This document shows, piece by piece, positions 49,905 through 59,595 of a stretch of 64,000 nt of DNA. The first letter of the stretch is position 1. Every line of letters starts with the position of its first letter. Made by a program: the position numbers and the translations under genes. Below the pieces are notes generated by a model. It was not told where the DNA came from. It saw nothing but the letters and a program-made list of their open reading frames with translations, and made no database searches. This DNA is from Planctomycetota bacterium. Lineage in GTDB: Bacteria > Planctomycetota > UBA1135 > GCA-002686595. The stretch spans positions 65,462 to 129,461 of the forward strand of contig DUBE01000055.1 in NCBI GenBank assembly GCA_012960475.1, read 5' to 3'.

Positions 49905-52631
49905 ATGGAAATCAAACAAGAACAACTAGTGTTCGTGCTGGTGTTGGCGCTTTTGGCCTGGTGGACCTGGTCTGATCTCTCCGAGGACGGAGGGCGAAGG
50001 CGGCGCCAGCGGCGCGTGGACGCGCCGGTTTTTGTCAGCTATGGTGTGGCTGATCCTAGCTTGGCCCAACCCAGGGCCGGTCGTAAGGACTTTCTGCCCC
50101 GCGATCTGTTTTCGCCTCCCAGGGATACGGCACCCCTGCCGCCTCTGACCCTGCAGGCGCCCCCCAGGGGCACACCGTCCCAACTCCTTCCTCCGCCAAC
50201 TTCAAGTCTTGGCGTGGCGGCCTACTCGCGCTTCTTGCGGAGGGATGCTCGGCACCTGCCGACCCCTGACCTGTTCAGTGCCCCGGTGTTTATGGCACCC
50301 GTGGAAGAAATCGCGCCGTCTGTGATATTGGATGAAGATCTCATGACGCCGCAAGAACGCTCCGAGCGCGTGGCTTCATGGAAGCGCCTTTACGATTGGG
50401 TCGACCTCACCGGCGGCGGGGGAGTCATGTACGGCACCATTTCCAACCCCAACCGCTACACCCTGCGGAGCCGTGCCGGTGAGACGCTGCTCTTTGTGGA
50501 ACTGGATCCGGTCACCGGGGAGCGCGTACACCCGGTGGATTTTCCTCCGGTGCCCCTGACTCCCGATCGGATCGTGGCCTGGGCCTTGGCGGATACACCC
50601 CTCAATCAGGTTTCTCTTTTTCGTGCCCGTCTGGGTGGAGAGATGCGCGCCTCCGATCTGGACGCGGCCATGATCATGGTGGACATCTGCGTGCGTGAGC
50701 GCCATGACAGTCCGCGTCTGCTTGAGATCGCTGAGGAACTCTGTCTCTTGGCTCAGGGTCTGTACGGGGATGACGATCAGCAGGATCCCATCGCGCGCCT
50801 CAAGCTGGCGGGTGTTCTGGAGGCGGGCTTCCAACATGAGGTTGCCTTTGGCATCTATCGGGATCTGATCGACAAGGGACAACACATCTCGCCTGTGGTC
50901 TGGACACGCCTGGCGGATCTGGAGGCCCAGTACCGGCTCTTTGATCAGGCCGAGGATCACTACCGACGGGCGGTGGGCCTGAACGGCGCTCACCATCTCA
51001 CCCGATGGCACTATGGTCGCTTTCTGTTGGCTCGTGGTCGCGGGGCCGAGGCGGTCGTGCAACTTACAGAAGCGGAGCGCAGGGAGCCCCGGGACAGTGC
51101 AGCACGGGCTGTACGCGTGGCCACGCGCACGGATCTGGGTCATGCCCATCTGGCTGCGGGCAGCGTGACCGATGCAACCGCTGCCTTCCGTCGGGCGATT
51201 GCCGCGGACGCGGAAGATCCCGACGCTGTGGCAGGCCTCTTGGCTTGCACCCTGATGAGTGACGACGAACTTCTATTGGAGGAAGCCCAGGGCGCAGCGG
51301 GGGTCTTGGCTGCGAGTGGCACGCCGGCGACCTTTGACTTCTTGATGGTGCAGGGTCTGGCTGCCCTCGCGCTGGAGGATCCCCTGGGTGCTCGCCGTGC
51401 CCTTGAATTGGCCCTTGGAGTTGATCCTTTCCGTTCCGGAGAAGCCCTGCGTGCCCTGTCATTCCTGGCGGAGACCACAGGTCACCCTGAAGAGGCCCGC
51501 GGGTTCATTGATCAGGCCTGGCAGGCGGATCCGGTGGACGCCTGGACCCAGTTTCAGCGGGCGCGTCTGCTTGCTGAGACGGATGACCTGGAGGGGGCTG
51601 AAGTGAGTCTGCGCGGGGCCCTGGATCAGGAGCTTGATTTTTCGGAGGCCCTGATCGCCATGGCTCACATTGCACGGAAGAAGGGCCGTGGCCAGGATGC
51701 GGAACTGTACTACGAGCGTGCTCTTTCCCTGGATGCTGCTCGTCCCAGGGTGCATGCCCTGAGGGGCTACAACCTGCTCGATCTCTTGGATGTGGATGGG
51801 GCAGAGGCTGCTTTTAAACGGGCCTTGGGACTGCATCCTGGCCTGGCTATGGCAATCAGTGGTTTGGCCTGGTGCAGCTACCTGCGCGGGGATTCGCGTG
51901 AGGCCTTGACCCGTTACGGCGAGTTGGCAGAGCACCTGCGCGATCCACGGGACCCCCTGCGCATCTACGCTGAAGCCCAGGCCGCGCGCATCGTCGATCA
52001 TGAATCCAAGGAGGTCTGGAGCGATCCATTCGAGCGCCCTTCGGGCATTCTCTTGGGCAACGGCTGGATCATCGACATTGGTTTTGGCCCTGAGGTCTCT
52101 CTTGAGGAGGGCAGGGTGCGTGTCGAAGGCCTCTTCAACTCGGCGGGCGCTGTGCGTGTCTTCCGGGAGGAATCGGTAGATTCTTTCTTGGCCTTCGAAA
52201 TGACTATCACCGTGGAAGCGGGCACTCGCGCTCGGATCGGTGCCTTCGTGTCCCGCGAGCGCGTCAGTCGTACTGCCACCGCGCAGGTGCAAGCTTCCGC
52301 GCGAGTGGGCAAGATTTTCGGCAGCAACGCGGGCCCTCTGGAGGCGGACTTCTCGCGGCCGGGGGATACGGATCCGGATGTGCGCGCATTGTTCACGAGT
52401 CCTTGGGTTGTGGGTGAGGCGGTGAGTTTGTCTCTCCTGAGGCGAGGCGAAGGTTCGGACGCTGTCCTTGATGTATCGGTAGGCGGCCAGGAGGTTCTTT
52501 CCTCAGTTCCCATGGCCCGTCTTTTCTCCAGCAGCAGTGTGTTGCGCTTTGGCCTGTTCGTGGAGGGCGAGCAGGGGCGAACCTGCGATGTGCACTTTGA
52601 CAATGTCCGGGTGGTGCGCCGCAAGCACTAG
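49905..52631 (+). CDS. Large TPR protein with membrane anchor and C-terminal jelly-roll-like domain
   Basis: A 908-residue protein. A membrane helix (about 8-24) is followed by a Pro-rich linker (about 45-110), at the place where PilP would be in a pilus operon. PVFMAPVEEIAP and a small beta domain follow (150-210). TPR-type helices fill about 220-690, with examples such as HYRRAVGLNGAHHLTRW, AFRRAIAADAEDPDAVAGLL and AFKRALGLHPGLAMAISGLA. The last 200 residues are a beta jelly-roll: GWIIDIGFGPEV, RVRVEGLFNSAGAVRVF, LAFEMTITVEAGTRARIGAF and CDVHFDNVRVV. It probably scaffolds the periplasmic part of the machine. Confidence 0.75.
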   Translation: MEIKQEQLVFVLVLALLAWWTWSDLSEDGGRRRRQRRVDAPVFVSYGVADPSLAQPRAGRKDFLPRDLFSPPRDTAPLPPLTLQAPPRGTPSQLLPPPTSSLGVAAYSRFLRRDARHLPTPDLFSAPVFMAPVEEIAPSVILDEDLMTPQERSERVASWKRLYDWVDLTGGGGVMYGTISNPNRYTLRSRAGETLLFVELDPVTGERVHPVDFPPVPLTPDRIVAWALADTPLNQVSLFRARLGGEMRASDLDAAMIMVDICVRERHDSPRLLEIAEELCLLAQGLYGDDDQQDPIARLKLAGVLEAGFQHEVAFGIYRDLIDKGQHISPVVWTRLADLEAQYRLFDQAEDHYRRAVGLNGAHHLTRWHYGRFLLARGRGAEAVVQLTEAERREPRDSAARAVRVATRTDLGHAHLAAGSVTDATAAFRRAIAADAEDPDAVAGLLACTLMSDDELLLEEAQGAAGVLAASGTPATFDFLMVQGLAALALEDPLGARRALELALGVDPFRSGEALRALSFLAETTGHPEEARGFIDQAWQADPVDAWTQFQRARLLAETDDLEGAEVSLRGALDQELDFSEALIAMAHIARKKGRGQDAELYYERALSLDAARPRVHALRGYNLLDLLDVDGAEAAFKRALGLHPGLAMAISGLAWCSYLRGDSREALTRYGELAEHLRDPRDPLRIYAEAQAARIVDHESKEVWSDPFERPSGILLGNGWIIDIGFGPEVSLEEGRVRVEGLFNSAGAVRVFREESVDSFLAFEMTITVEAGTRARIGAFVSRERVSRTATAQVQASARVGKIFGSNAGPLEADFSRPGDTDPDVRALFTSPWVVGEAVSLSLLRRGEGSDAVLDVSVGGQEVLSSVPMARLFSSSSVLRFGLFVEGEQGRTCDVHFDNVRVVRRKH

Positions 52632-52649
52632 GGGCACCCTGGTTTTCTG

Positions 52650-53330
52650 ATGACGAACATGACACACAGATACATGCAAGCTCCCCTGGTAAGGCCCTCG
52701 CGGGCTCGCGCTGGTTTTACCCTGATTGAATTGCTGGCAGTGATGGTGATTCTCGGCCTCTTGACTTTCTTTGTATTGCGCGGGGCCATGGGTGCCGAGG
52801 AAACCGTGCGTGTGAATTCCACACGAGGTTATCTGCAGCAACTCTCGGCGGCGATTGACAATTACGAGCCCGATGCGGGGGACTATCCCCCTTCGTCTTT
52901 TCCCAATTCTCTCGACCCAAAGCCCAGTGACACCAATATGGGTGCCGAGATGCTCGTGATTTCTCTTTGGCCCAAGCAGGGTTCGATAGCCAATGCCCCT
53001 GCGGAGGATCGTCTGGTCAACACCGATGGGGACAAGACCAGTCGGTCCCACACCATGTTCAGCGCAGCGACGGCGTTTGAGTTGGGGGACGACTGGGGCA
53101 ACCCCATCGCCTATTTCCATCGTCGGGACTACGACGAGCCTTGTATTTACGTGACCTTGGACGAAGAGGGTTATGAGCAGGAGGTCCGGGTGCAGGCTCT
53201 CATCAATCCTGTCACCGGAGACCCCTACAACAAGACTTCGTTCCAACTTCTGTCTGCCGGTTCAGACGGGATATTTGGAAGCGAGGATGATCTAGGCAAC
53301 TTCAAGATTCAGGAGGCCGACTCCCCTTGA
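52650..53330 (+). CDS. Major pseudopilin GspG-like
   Basis: A 226-residue prepilin. The processing site is R-A-R-A-G22/F23-T-L-I-E27, with Glu at +5 and a 22-residue basic leader. The helix LLAVMVILGLLTFFVL follows. The body has the GspG-type end: DDWGNPIAYFHRRDY, then P-F/N-x-K-T-S-F-Q-L-L-S-A-G-S-D-G and SEDDLGNF, matching the calcium-binding C-terminal loop (family knowledge). It is longer than the usual 140-150 residues because of an insert (about 75-135). Its stop overlaps a TTG start of the next gene (TTGA 53327-53330). Confidence 0.88.
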   Translation: MTNMTHRYMQAPLVRPSRARAGFTLIELLAVMVILGLLTFFVLRGAMGAEETVRVNSTRGYLQQLSAAIDNYEPDAGDYPPSSFPNSLDPKPSDTNMGAEMLVISLWPKQGSIANAPAEDRLVNTDGDKTSRSHTMFSAATAFELGDDWGNPIAYFHRRDYDEPCIYVTLDEEGYEQEVRVQALINPVTGDPYNKTSFQLLSAGSDGIFGSEDDLGNFKIQEADSP

Positions 53331-54370
53331 GAACAGCGGTTTGGAATTCCACGGGCAACACAAGCGCCCGCAAGCGCCAGGGCATGACCCTGTTGGAACT
53401 CCTGATCGTGATGGGACTCCTGGCGGTCATGTTGGGGGCTGGTGTCGGTGCCTTTGCGGGTCTCGATCCGGGCCGGCGTACTGCCCTTTCTACGGTCACC
53501 AGCACCCTGCGTCTGGCGCGCAACGAGGCTGTGGCCCGGCGTGCAGGTGCGCGGGTGCGCATCGATGTGACCCGGGGCGCGATCCGCGCCACAGGTTTCA
53601 GGGTGGTTGGCACCTGGCGTTTCGAAGGTTTGGGAGTCGTGGATGGTTTCGGTCCCCTGGCGGAGATCGTCGGCGGTGAACTTCCCTTCAGCCGAGACGG
53701 GTATATGGGACGTGCCCTGGATTTCTCGAAAGCTAATCCCTCCGCGCGCCTGGAAGTGGCTGTGCAGGATGATCCCGGTTGCGATTGGGGCGAGGGGTTT
53801 GACCTGGGTTTCGCGCTGCGGCCAGTGGCCCTGGGCCGCAGCCGTTTGGTTGACATGGGTGGATCCGTAGGGCTCGACCTACGATCCGATGGGGGCTTGA
53901 ATGGTTGGTTCATCAGTCAGTCGAGCGGCGAAGGCAATCGACAGGTGAAGGGCGGGCGTACTCGGCTTGAATCCCCGCCCGGTGTTGTGGAGGAAGGGCG
54001 CTGGTCGCGTGTGCGCCTTTCTCACGACGGACGCTTTTTCCGCCTGTATGTGGATGAGGTGGAGGTGGCGCGCAGTTTCCAGGAGGGACGGCTTTGGCGC
54101 GGTCCCTCGGCCCTGGTCGTAGGCGGTGGACCGGGTGGCTTGCCTGCTCTCATCGATGACTTGACTCTGGCGGTGGCTGGCACGGGCTACGAGGCGCTCT
54201 TGCCTGGAGGGGTGGCTTTCGCCAAGGATACACCCAGGGAGATCCTGTTCAGCCCCTCTGGCGGATTGGATCCCATCGCCCACAACGCTCCCATCCAGAT
54301 CATGCTGGAGTTCGACGATGGTACGAATGAGCAGATTTATGTGGGCCTCTACGGGACGGTGGAGCAGTGA
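53327..54370 (+). CDS. GspH-like pseudopilin with inserted LamG-like domain
   Basis: A 347-residue prepilin. TTG 53327 overlaps the GspG stop. Cleavage site: K-R-Q-G19/M20-T-L-L-E24, then LLIVMGLLAVMLGAGVGAFA, R-T-A-L-S-T-V-T-S-T-L-R-L-A-R-N-E-A and RAGARVRIDVTRG, the GspH pattern. GspH is usually 150-200 residues. Here residues about 120-290 are a LamG/concanavalin-like insert: GYMGRALDFSKANPSARLEV, GFDLGFALRPV, GRWSRVRLSHDGRFFRLYVD and ALIDDLTLAV. The last part (FAKDTPREILFSPSGGLDP) returns to the GspH-type C-terminal beta domain. It overlaps the GspK start (GTGA 54367-54370). Confidence 0.85.
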   Translation: MRTAVWNSTGNTSARKRQGMTLLELLIVMGLLAVMLGAGVGAFAGLDPGRRTALSTVTSTLRLARNEAVARRAGARVRIDVTRGAIRATGFRVVGTWRFEGLGVVDGFGPLAEIVGGELPFSRDGYMGRALDFSKANPSARLEVAVQDDPGCDWGEGFDLGFALRPVALGRSRLVDMGGSVGLDLRSDGGLNGWFISQSSGEGNRQVKGGRTRLESPPGVVEEGRWSRVRLSHDGRFFRLYVDEVEVARSFQEGRLWRGPSALVVGGGPGGLPALIDDLTLAVAGTGYEALLPGGVAFAKDTPREILFSPSGGLDPIAHNAPIQIMLEFDDGTNEQIYVGLYGTVEQ

Positions 54371-57300
54371 AGGTTTTGACTGGAACCAACTCTCGTCAGC
54401 GAGGCGGGTTTGTCCTGATCGCGGTCTTGATTGTGCTGTTGGCGCTGTTGGTCTTGACTGCACCCTTCCTGGCCACCGCACGCAACGCGGCGATTTCCGG
54501 GTCCGGGGCTGCGGATCGGGCCAGCGCGCGGCTGGCCTTGGGTTCGGCTCATAATCATGCCCGCTCCCACTTGTCACGCTCGCACCTATCCGTGGACGAG
54601 ACCCCCTGGTCCGACAGTTTGGAAGAGTTCAGTGTGCCCCGTGAGTTGCCGAAGGAATTTCTCAATAACCATGACGCTACAGGCGTCATGTGGGACCTGG
54701 ACGTGTGGGATGAATCCGGTCGCGTGGACTTGGATAGTGCCACGCCCCATGTGCTCGCCAACCTGATTGGCATGCGGACGCGCCTGGCGGCACCCATCGA
54801 TGGGAAGGCGGATGAGATTCAAATGGTGAACCTGGATGCTCTGCCTGATCAAGGGGTCATGATTCTGCGGGGAGAGTGGGTCAGATGGACCGGCAAGGGC
54901 ACCGATGAAGAGCCGCGCTTGACTGGTGTGGTGCGGGGTCTAGGTGCCTACAAGGACGATGAGGACAGGTGGACCACCGAAGGGCCCCTGCCCCCGGGTG
55001 CCCATGGCATGGGAGCTCAGGCATTGGATCAACGGGCCTTTGCTCTGCCCCTTTGGCGTCTGCCGGGCGCGGGGGGCGCCCTGCGTGGCGTCTCAATAGG
55101 CAGTGGTTCTGCTGGCACCACCGCCGCTGCCATGCGGGGGCTTGATGCCTTTGAGCAGTTGGCGGAACTCGATGACTTCGTGGCTCTGGGCGAGATGGGT
55201 CCGTCGCTACAGGCGGCACTACGCGCACAGGGATCCGTACACGGCGACGTGGCAGCGGGTCGTCGGTGGCAACACCCTACGCGGTTGGTGAGCAATACCA
55301 CTGCTGGAGAGACCCTGACCATTCGCGTGGAGGATGCCCGCTGGTTCTCCGAGGGTTCGACTATCTGGATCAGCGATGGGCAGGTGGATGTGTACCGCAT
55401 CATCATGCGCACCAATAGGGGCGGGAGTCTGACCCTCAATCGGGTGATCGACGATGACTTGGATGGCTGGCGCGCCACCGTGCGCGTGCTGGCCAGGCGG
55501 CCGGTAAACCTCAACAGTGCTTCCAGGGCTGTGCTGATCACCCTGTTTGAAGGCCTGCAGATCAATGGGCGCAACCAACGTATTACCGGCGGCGAGGCCG
55601 CATCTTTGGCCGCCCTCGTGCAGGAGTCGCGGCCCATCGAGGGCTGGCAGGATTTCTTGGAGCGCATTGTGTTGCCTGCCGCTGGTCTGCGGGACTTGCC
55701 GGCAGATGCACGGATCAAGCCCGATGTCCTTGAAGATGGGGCCGCCCTGATCGACGAGATGGATGCAACGGCGCTCTATCTCAACGGCCTCAACGCCAAC
55801 GACAACCGACTGGGGTTTGCTACCATGCCATTTGCTTTCACATCGAGAGATGTGTTTGGTATGCACTTGCGATCGGCAGTTGCGGCGGTCAGCGGCGTCG
55901 AGCGTGCGCACCTTACCCGTGACCGTTGGGAGTTGATCGTGCCTCAGCAGTCACTGTTTGTGATGGTTACCCGTCAGGAGGACTTTGAGTCCGCCTTCAG
56001 ACTGGACAGGGAAGCTCCCTGGTGGTGCACGGGCCCCAATTCGGTGACGCGCTTTGACGGAGCCACCGTGCCCCCTTCGCGTTTTGCTGCGCACATGGGC
56101 GTCTCGGATGGCTCTACTTTTGTTCCTGGCTTTACAGATCAGGCCTATGACGAAGCGGGGGAAGCCCTGCAACCGGAACGCGTCTTCGCTGACCGGGAAG
56201 GGGATGGCTTTGCCCAGCTTTGGGCCGCGCGTACCCCCGATTCAGACCTTTGGCGAGGACATGCGCTTCATTTTGATCAGGACACCAGCACTTTGGAAGG
56301 GCGTGATCTGGCCCAGGCGCCTGTGCTGCGGGATCCCACAGATGCCAAACTTGAGTGGACCACCGCCGCCGAGGCGAATTTTCTGCGTGCAATCAGCTGT
56401 TCGATGTGGGTCCAGTGGCGCTCGGTGGCTGACTCAATGGTGCTCGATGTGGCGGGTACCAGCGTGGAAAGTGATCGCATCACCCTGTCGATTGAAGGGG
56501 AGGATCTTGTGCTGCGGGTCTTGGACGCATTTGGCGATCACCCGGAGACAGATTTGCGCGAGGCGGCGGAATTGCGCTATGCCCTTGCGCCTGGTGATGG
56601 TCCCGGACTGCCCGCAGGTGTCTGGCATCACTTGAGTGTTGATGTAAGTGGCACTCGTCCCGATCAGATTGGTCTTCTGGTCAACGGGCAAGCCAATGGC
56701 GTACGCCGCCTCGGGGCTTCACGCACTTCGGGCCCTGTGGCCCAGGGGGATGGGTTCATTCCCCTTGAAAGTACTGAGGGCTTCCCCCAGATCGGAGTGG
56801 CGCGCATCGGACGCGAATTGGTGGAGTACGTGCTCTCACCTGGAGGGCTTGACTGCGCTTTCAACGAGACAGGCCCGCTTGCAGGTTTTGGTGGGCGTTT
56901 TGCCAGGGAGCCCCATGATCTGGAAACTACCGATCCTGCGGTCGTGACCGTGCCCACGGCTTTGGGCAATATCAGTGCTTCTTATGCCTCTGGCACAACC
57001 GTGACACATTATGGGTACACCGCAGCTGCGACCTCTAATGTGCCCGCGGGCCAAGGTGTCCTGGCCGCAAGCATCGGTCCCTTCCGAGTGGCGCGGGTGA
57101 TCCCTCCCGACAATCCCTCCGACATGGTGCCGATCTTTGCCGGGGCCTGGATGATCGATTGGGGCAAGGGCATTGAGTCGGACAGCCTTGGTAACTTGCG
57201 TCTGCGTCTGGCAGATGATCCAGCAGCGGCGTCTGGGGGTGAGGTAATGGAAGCCTTCAGTTCCATTGGTGGCTACGCCGCCCTGATTCAATCGAGATGG

Positions 57301-59595
57301 AGCGCAGGCAACGGTGGGAACCAGGGGGACGCGATCCCGCCCAATGTTTCTTCTACCACCGAAGCGCCCTTGGGCGGGGTCGAAATCATCCGCTACTCTG
57401 GCTGGACTGGCGATACCTTGACTATCGCCGCTCGCGGAGATCAGGTGCAGGGTGAACTGCTTACCCTGGGCGTGGCCACTGATCTGATTGGCGGCTCGCG
57501 AGCTTTTGTGCTTGAGTGGCGCGACTTTATCGAGGACGGGGAACTCAACATTCCCATCAACGAGTTGGCTCAGTGGGGCGTCTATCTTGTGCCTATCTCC
57601 TTACCGGTGACTGGGGTGGACGATCTGAGTTTCTTGCCCCCGGACATTCCCGGTGAAAGCGAGTTTGCTCAGATTACGCGGACAGACCTGGGCGAACTCA
57701 CCGAATGGGTGCGCTACGACGAGATCCAGGCCCAGCGTGGGCAACTGGTGCGCTCGGATCCCACTGCGCTTGGTCTTCTCTACAACATCTGCATTCATCC
57801 GGAGCTGACGGATGAGCCTGTGCGTCCGGATCCTCCCGGAGGAGGCGGTGGAGGAGCCGGTGGAGGAGCCGGGGGCGGAGCCGGAGGCGGCTCCGGTGGC
57901 TTGCCGGGTCCGGGCAGCGGGTCTTCGCCAAACCCTCCTCCCGTGGCGCCGAGCACTCCAACCGTGAGCGCAGGATCTGGTCCAGTTCCCCGGCGTCTGG
58001 GCAGCACATGGGAACCGCGCCTTGGCGAAGCTGAAGACACGGAACTTCCCCTGACCCGTTCCGTGGCCAGCTGGTGGGAATTCCGAGGAGCTTTGGGGAC
58101 AGCCAGTCATTCTCATGTACAAGGCACAGAGGTCCATCCGGTTTGGACGCTGCAACCCGGCGATGTGGACCGCGGTCGTGTGGGAGCCCAGGACCCGGTC
58201 TTCGTGGCTCCTGGGGCGCAGACCCACCCCGGATGGCCCATGCGTATTCATCGTGCCCATCGGCCCGCACCCGAACGGATCGCCTATGGCTGGGAGCCTG
58301 ATCCCGCAGGCGGCAATCTGGTCGCGCCGGTTTCCACCCCGACGAGGTTGCCCCGCGAAAACTACCTGCGACGCCGCACCATGGTGACTTTCAATAGTGC
58401 GTTGGTGGAGCCGATCACCCCTTTGCTCTCTGTGGACCCCAGGCTAAGCGCGCGTCTCGCCAAGCATCCCTCCGGTGAGCGTCCGAGGTTGGTTGCGGGA
58501 GTGGTTGTGGGCGGGGGTCTGCGGGATGGAGCTGCCGTGCCTGATGCCACCGTGGACGAATTGCTCTTCCCTGCCCGTGATTTTTCTGTGGGCTATGGGG
58601 GTGCTGCTCCACCGCACGCGACCCAGGCCGGTGCCCTGATGTTGGGGCCTGCTGTGGGCCACGGGGACGAGGTCTGGAGGGTTTCGAAACGCAGCCTGCG
58701 TTTCGCCCAGGGACACTTCGGCGAGCCGGCGGATGTGCTTGTTCGCCTACCCCAGGATGCGGGGCTGTTGCGGGTGGACGATGAGATCCTCTGCTACGAA
58801 TCTCTCAACGCCGATCAGGGCGAGATCACTATCAATTCCTTGGGACGCGGTCTTCTGGGTACTGACATTCAGCCTCACGCGGAGACCACTCCCATTCACT
58901 ACCTGGAGTGGATTCCGGTCAGCGTGCTCAGCGCAAACATCTCGGCTGGTGACGGGGAACTGCCCTTGGAAAGTACCGAGGACTTCCCTTCATCGGGTCT
59001 GGTGCTGGTGGACGGAGAGTTGATTCACTACACGCGCCTGGGTGGCAGGTCCTTGGTGATGCCACGCCTCTCCCGGGATCCTGGTCGACAGGACCACAAG
59101 GGCGATGGTCTTTTCCGGGGCCGTTTCGGCACCGCCGCCCAGGGCCACAGCGCGGGTACGCCGGTGATCTTCTTCCCCTTCCGTTACTGGGATCGTTGGA
59201 CTCCTCGGGCGGACGCGCCTGAGTTGAGCTACCTATCCCTGGAACAGAGCCACCCGGGTGCTTTTTGGGAGTCCTTTGCTTTTGAGAGCGAAGCGGCTCC
59301 GGTGGGTGGCGCCCGAGTTGGCATCTTGGTGCGCACGGACCCGACGATTCCCTGGGATGAAGACCCGGGCAAGGTAGACGGGTTGCTTGAGTACTTTGAT
59401 CAGGACGGGGGTGGTGAGCTGTCGCTTGGGGTTTCAGCAGATCGGGTGGAGTGGCGCTTCTTCGTGGAGTATCCCCCCGGCGGCTTCGATCCCTTACGGG
59501 GTATGTCCCATGACTGGCGCGCAACGCCGCGGTTGAACTGGTTCGGAGTGACCTACCAGGCCCCCAACCGTGTACTCGGGAGTGTGGACCGATGA
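54367..59595 (+). CDS. Giant GspK-like minor pseudopilin with LamG-like and repeated phage-tail-like modules
   Basis: A 1742-residue protein, about five times the usual GspK length of 300-350. Start GTG 54367. Prepilin site R-G-G14/F15-V-L-I-A19 has no Glu at +5, the GspK hallmark; the helix AVLIVLLALLVLTAPFLAT follows. The GspK-like core includes RPVNLNSASRAVLITLFEG (about 378-396) as its helix-hairpin-helix element. A LamG-like domain lies at about 632-784 (LRAISCSMWVQWRSVAD; GVWHHLSVDVSGT). A short module of the form F-P-x-x-G-x-x-x-I/V-x-G-E-x-I-x-Y recurs at about 143-218, 792-882, 1079-1140, 1453-1516 and 1522-1612. A Gly-rich linker lies at about 1156-1182. It should cap the pseudopilus tip with the H, I and J proteins. 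Confidence 0.82.
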   Translation: MKVLTGTNSRQRGGFVLIAVLIVLLALLVLTAPFLATARNAAISGSGAADRASARLALGSAHNHARSHLSRSHLSVDETPWSDSLEEFSVPRELPKEFLNNHDATGVMWDLDVWDESGRVDLDSATPHVLANLIGMRTRLAAPIDGKADEIQMVNLDALPDQGVMILRGEWVRWTGKGTDEEPRLTGVVRGLGAYKDDEDRWTTEGPLPPGAHGMGAQALDQRAFALPLWRLPGAGGALRGVSIGSGSAGTTAAAMRGLDAFEQLAELDDFVALGEMGPSLQAALRAQGSVHGDVAAGRRWQHPTRLVSNTTAGETLTIRVEDARWFSEGSTIWISDGQVDVYRIIMRTNRGGSLTLNRVIDDDLDGWRATVRVLARRPVNLNSASRAVLITLFEGLQINGRNQRITGGEAASLAALVQESRPIEGWQDFLERIVLPAAGLRDLPADARIKPDVLEDGAALIDEMDATALYLNGLNANDNRLGFATMPFAFTSRDVFGMHLRSAVAAVSGVERAHLTRDRWELIVPQQSLFVMVTRQEDFESAFRLDREAPWWCTGPNSVTRFDGATVPPSRFAAHMGVSDGSTFVPGFTDQAYDEAGEALQPERVFADREGDGFAQLWAARTPDSDLWRGHALHFDQDTSTLEGRDLAQAPVLRDPTDAKLEWTTAAEANFLRAISCSMWVQWRSVADSMVLDVAGTSVESDRITLSIEGEDLVLRVLDAFGDHPETDLREAAELRYALAPGDGPGLPAGVWHHLSVDVSGTRPDQIGLLVNGQANGVRRLGASRTSGPVAQGDGFIPLESTEGFPQIGVARIGRELVEYVLSPGGLDCAFNETGPLAGFGGRFAREPHDLETTDPAVVTVPTALGNISASYASGTTVTHYGYTAAATSNVPAGQGVLAASIGPFRVARVIPPDNPSDMVPIFAGAWMIDWGKGIESDSLGNLRLRLADDPAAASGGEVMEAFSSIGGYAALIQSRWSAGNGGNQGDAIPPNVSSTTEAPLGGVEIIRYSGWTGDTLTIAARGDQVQGELLTLGVATDLIGGSRAFVLEWRDFIEDGELNIPINELAQWGVYLVPISLPVTGVDDLSFLPPDIPGESEFAQITRTDLGELTEWVRYDEIQAQRGQLVRSDPTALGLLYNICIHPELTDEPVRPDPPGGGGGGAGGGAGGGAGGGSGGLPGPGSGSSPNPPPVAPSTPTVSAGSGPVPRRLGSTWEPRLGEAEDTELPLTRSVASWWEFRGALGTASHSHVQGTEVHPVWTLQPGDVDRGRVGAQDPVFVAPGAQTHPGWPMRIHRAHRPAPERIAYGWEPDPAGGNLVAPVSTPTRLPRENYLRRRTMVTFNSALVEPITPLLSVDPRLSARLAKHPSGERPRLVAGVVVGGGLRDGAAVPDATVDELLFPARDFSVGYGGAAPPHATQAGALMLGPAVGHGDEVWRVSKRSLRFAQGHFGEPADVLVRLPQDAGLLRVDDEILCYESLNADQGEITINSLGRGLLGTDIQPHAETTPIHYLEWIPVSVLSANISAGDGELPLESTEDFPSSGLVLVDGELIHYTRLGGRSLVMPRLSRDPGRQDHKGDGLFRGRFGTAAQGHSAGTPVIFFPFRYWDRWTPRADAPELSYLSLEQSHPGAFWESFAFESEAAPVGGARVGILVRTDPTIPWDEDPGKVDGLLEYFDQDGGGELSLGVSADRVEWRFFVEYPPGGFDPLRGMSHDWRATPRLNWFGVTYQAPNRVLGSVDR
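57835..57920 (+). repeat. Gly-rich low-complexity coding repeat inside the GspK-like gene
   Basis: Short repeats of GGAGGCGG and GGAGCCGG units code for G-G-G-A-type tripeptide runs (about residues 1156-1182), followed by a Pro/Ser-rich segment. It acts as a flexible linker between the two halves of the giant pseudopilin. Confidence 0.75.

Noticed and set aside
57835-57920. A tandem repeat that could be a CRISPR-like or minisatellite array.
   Set aside because: It is in frame inside a gene and codes for a Gly-rich linker; there are no spacers.
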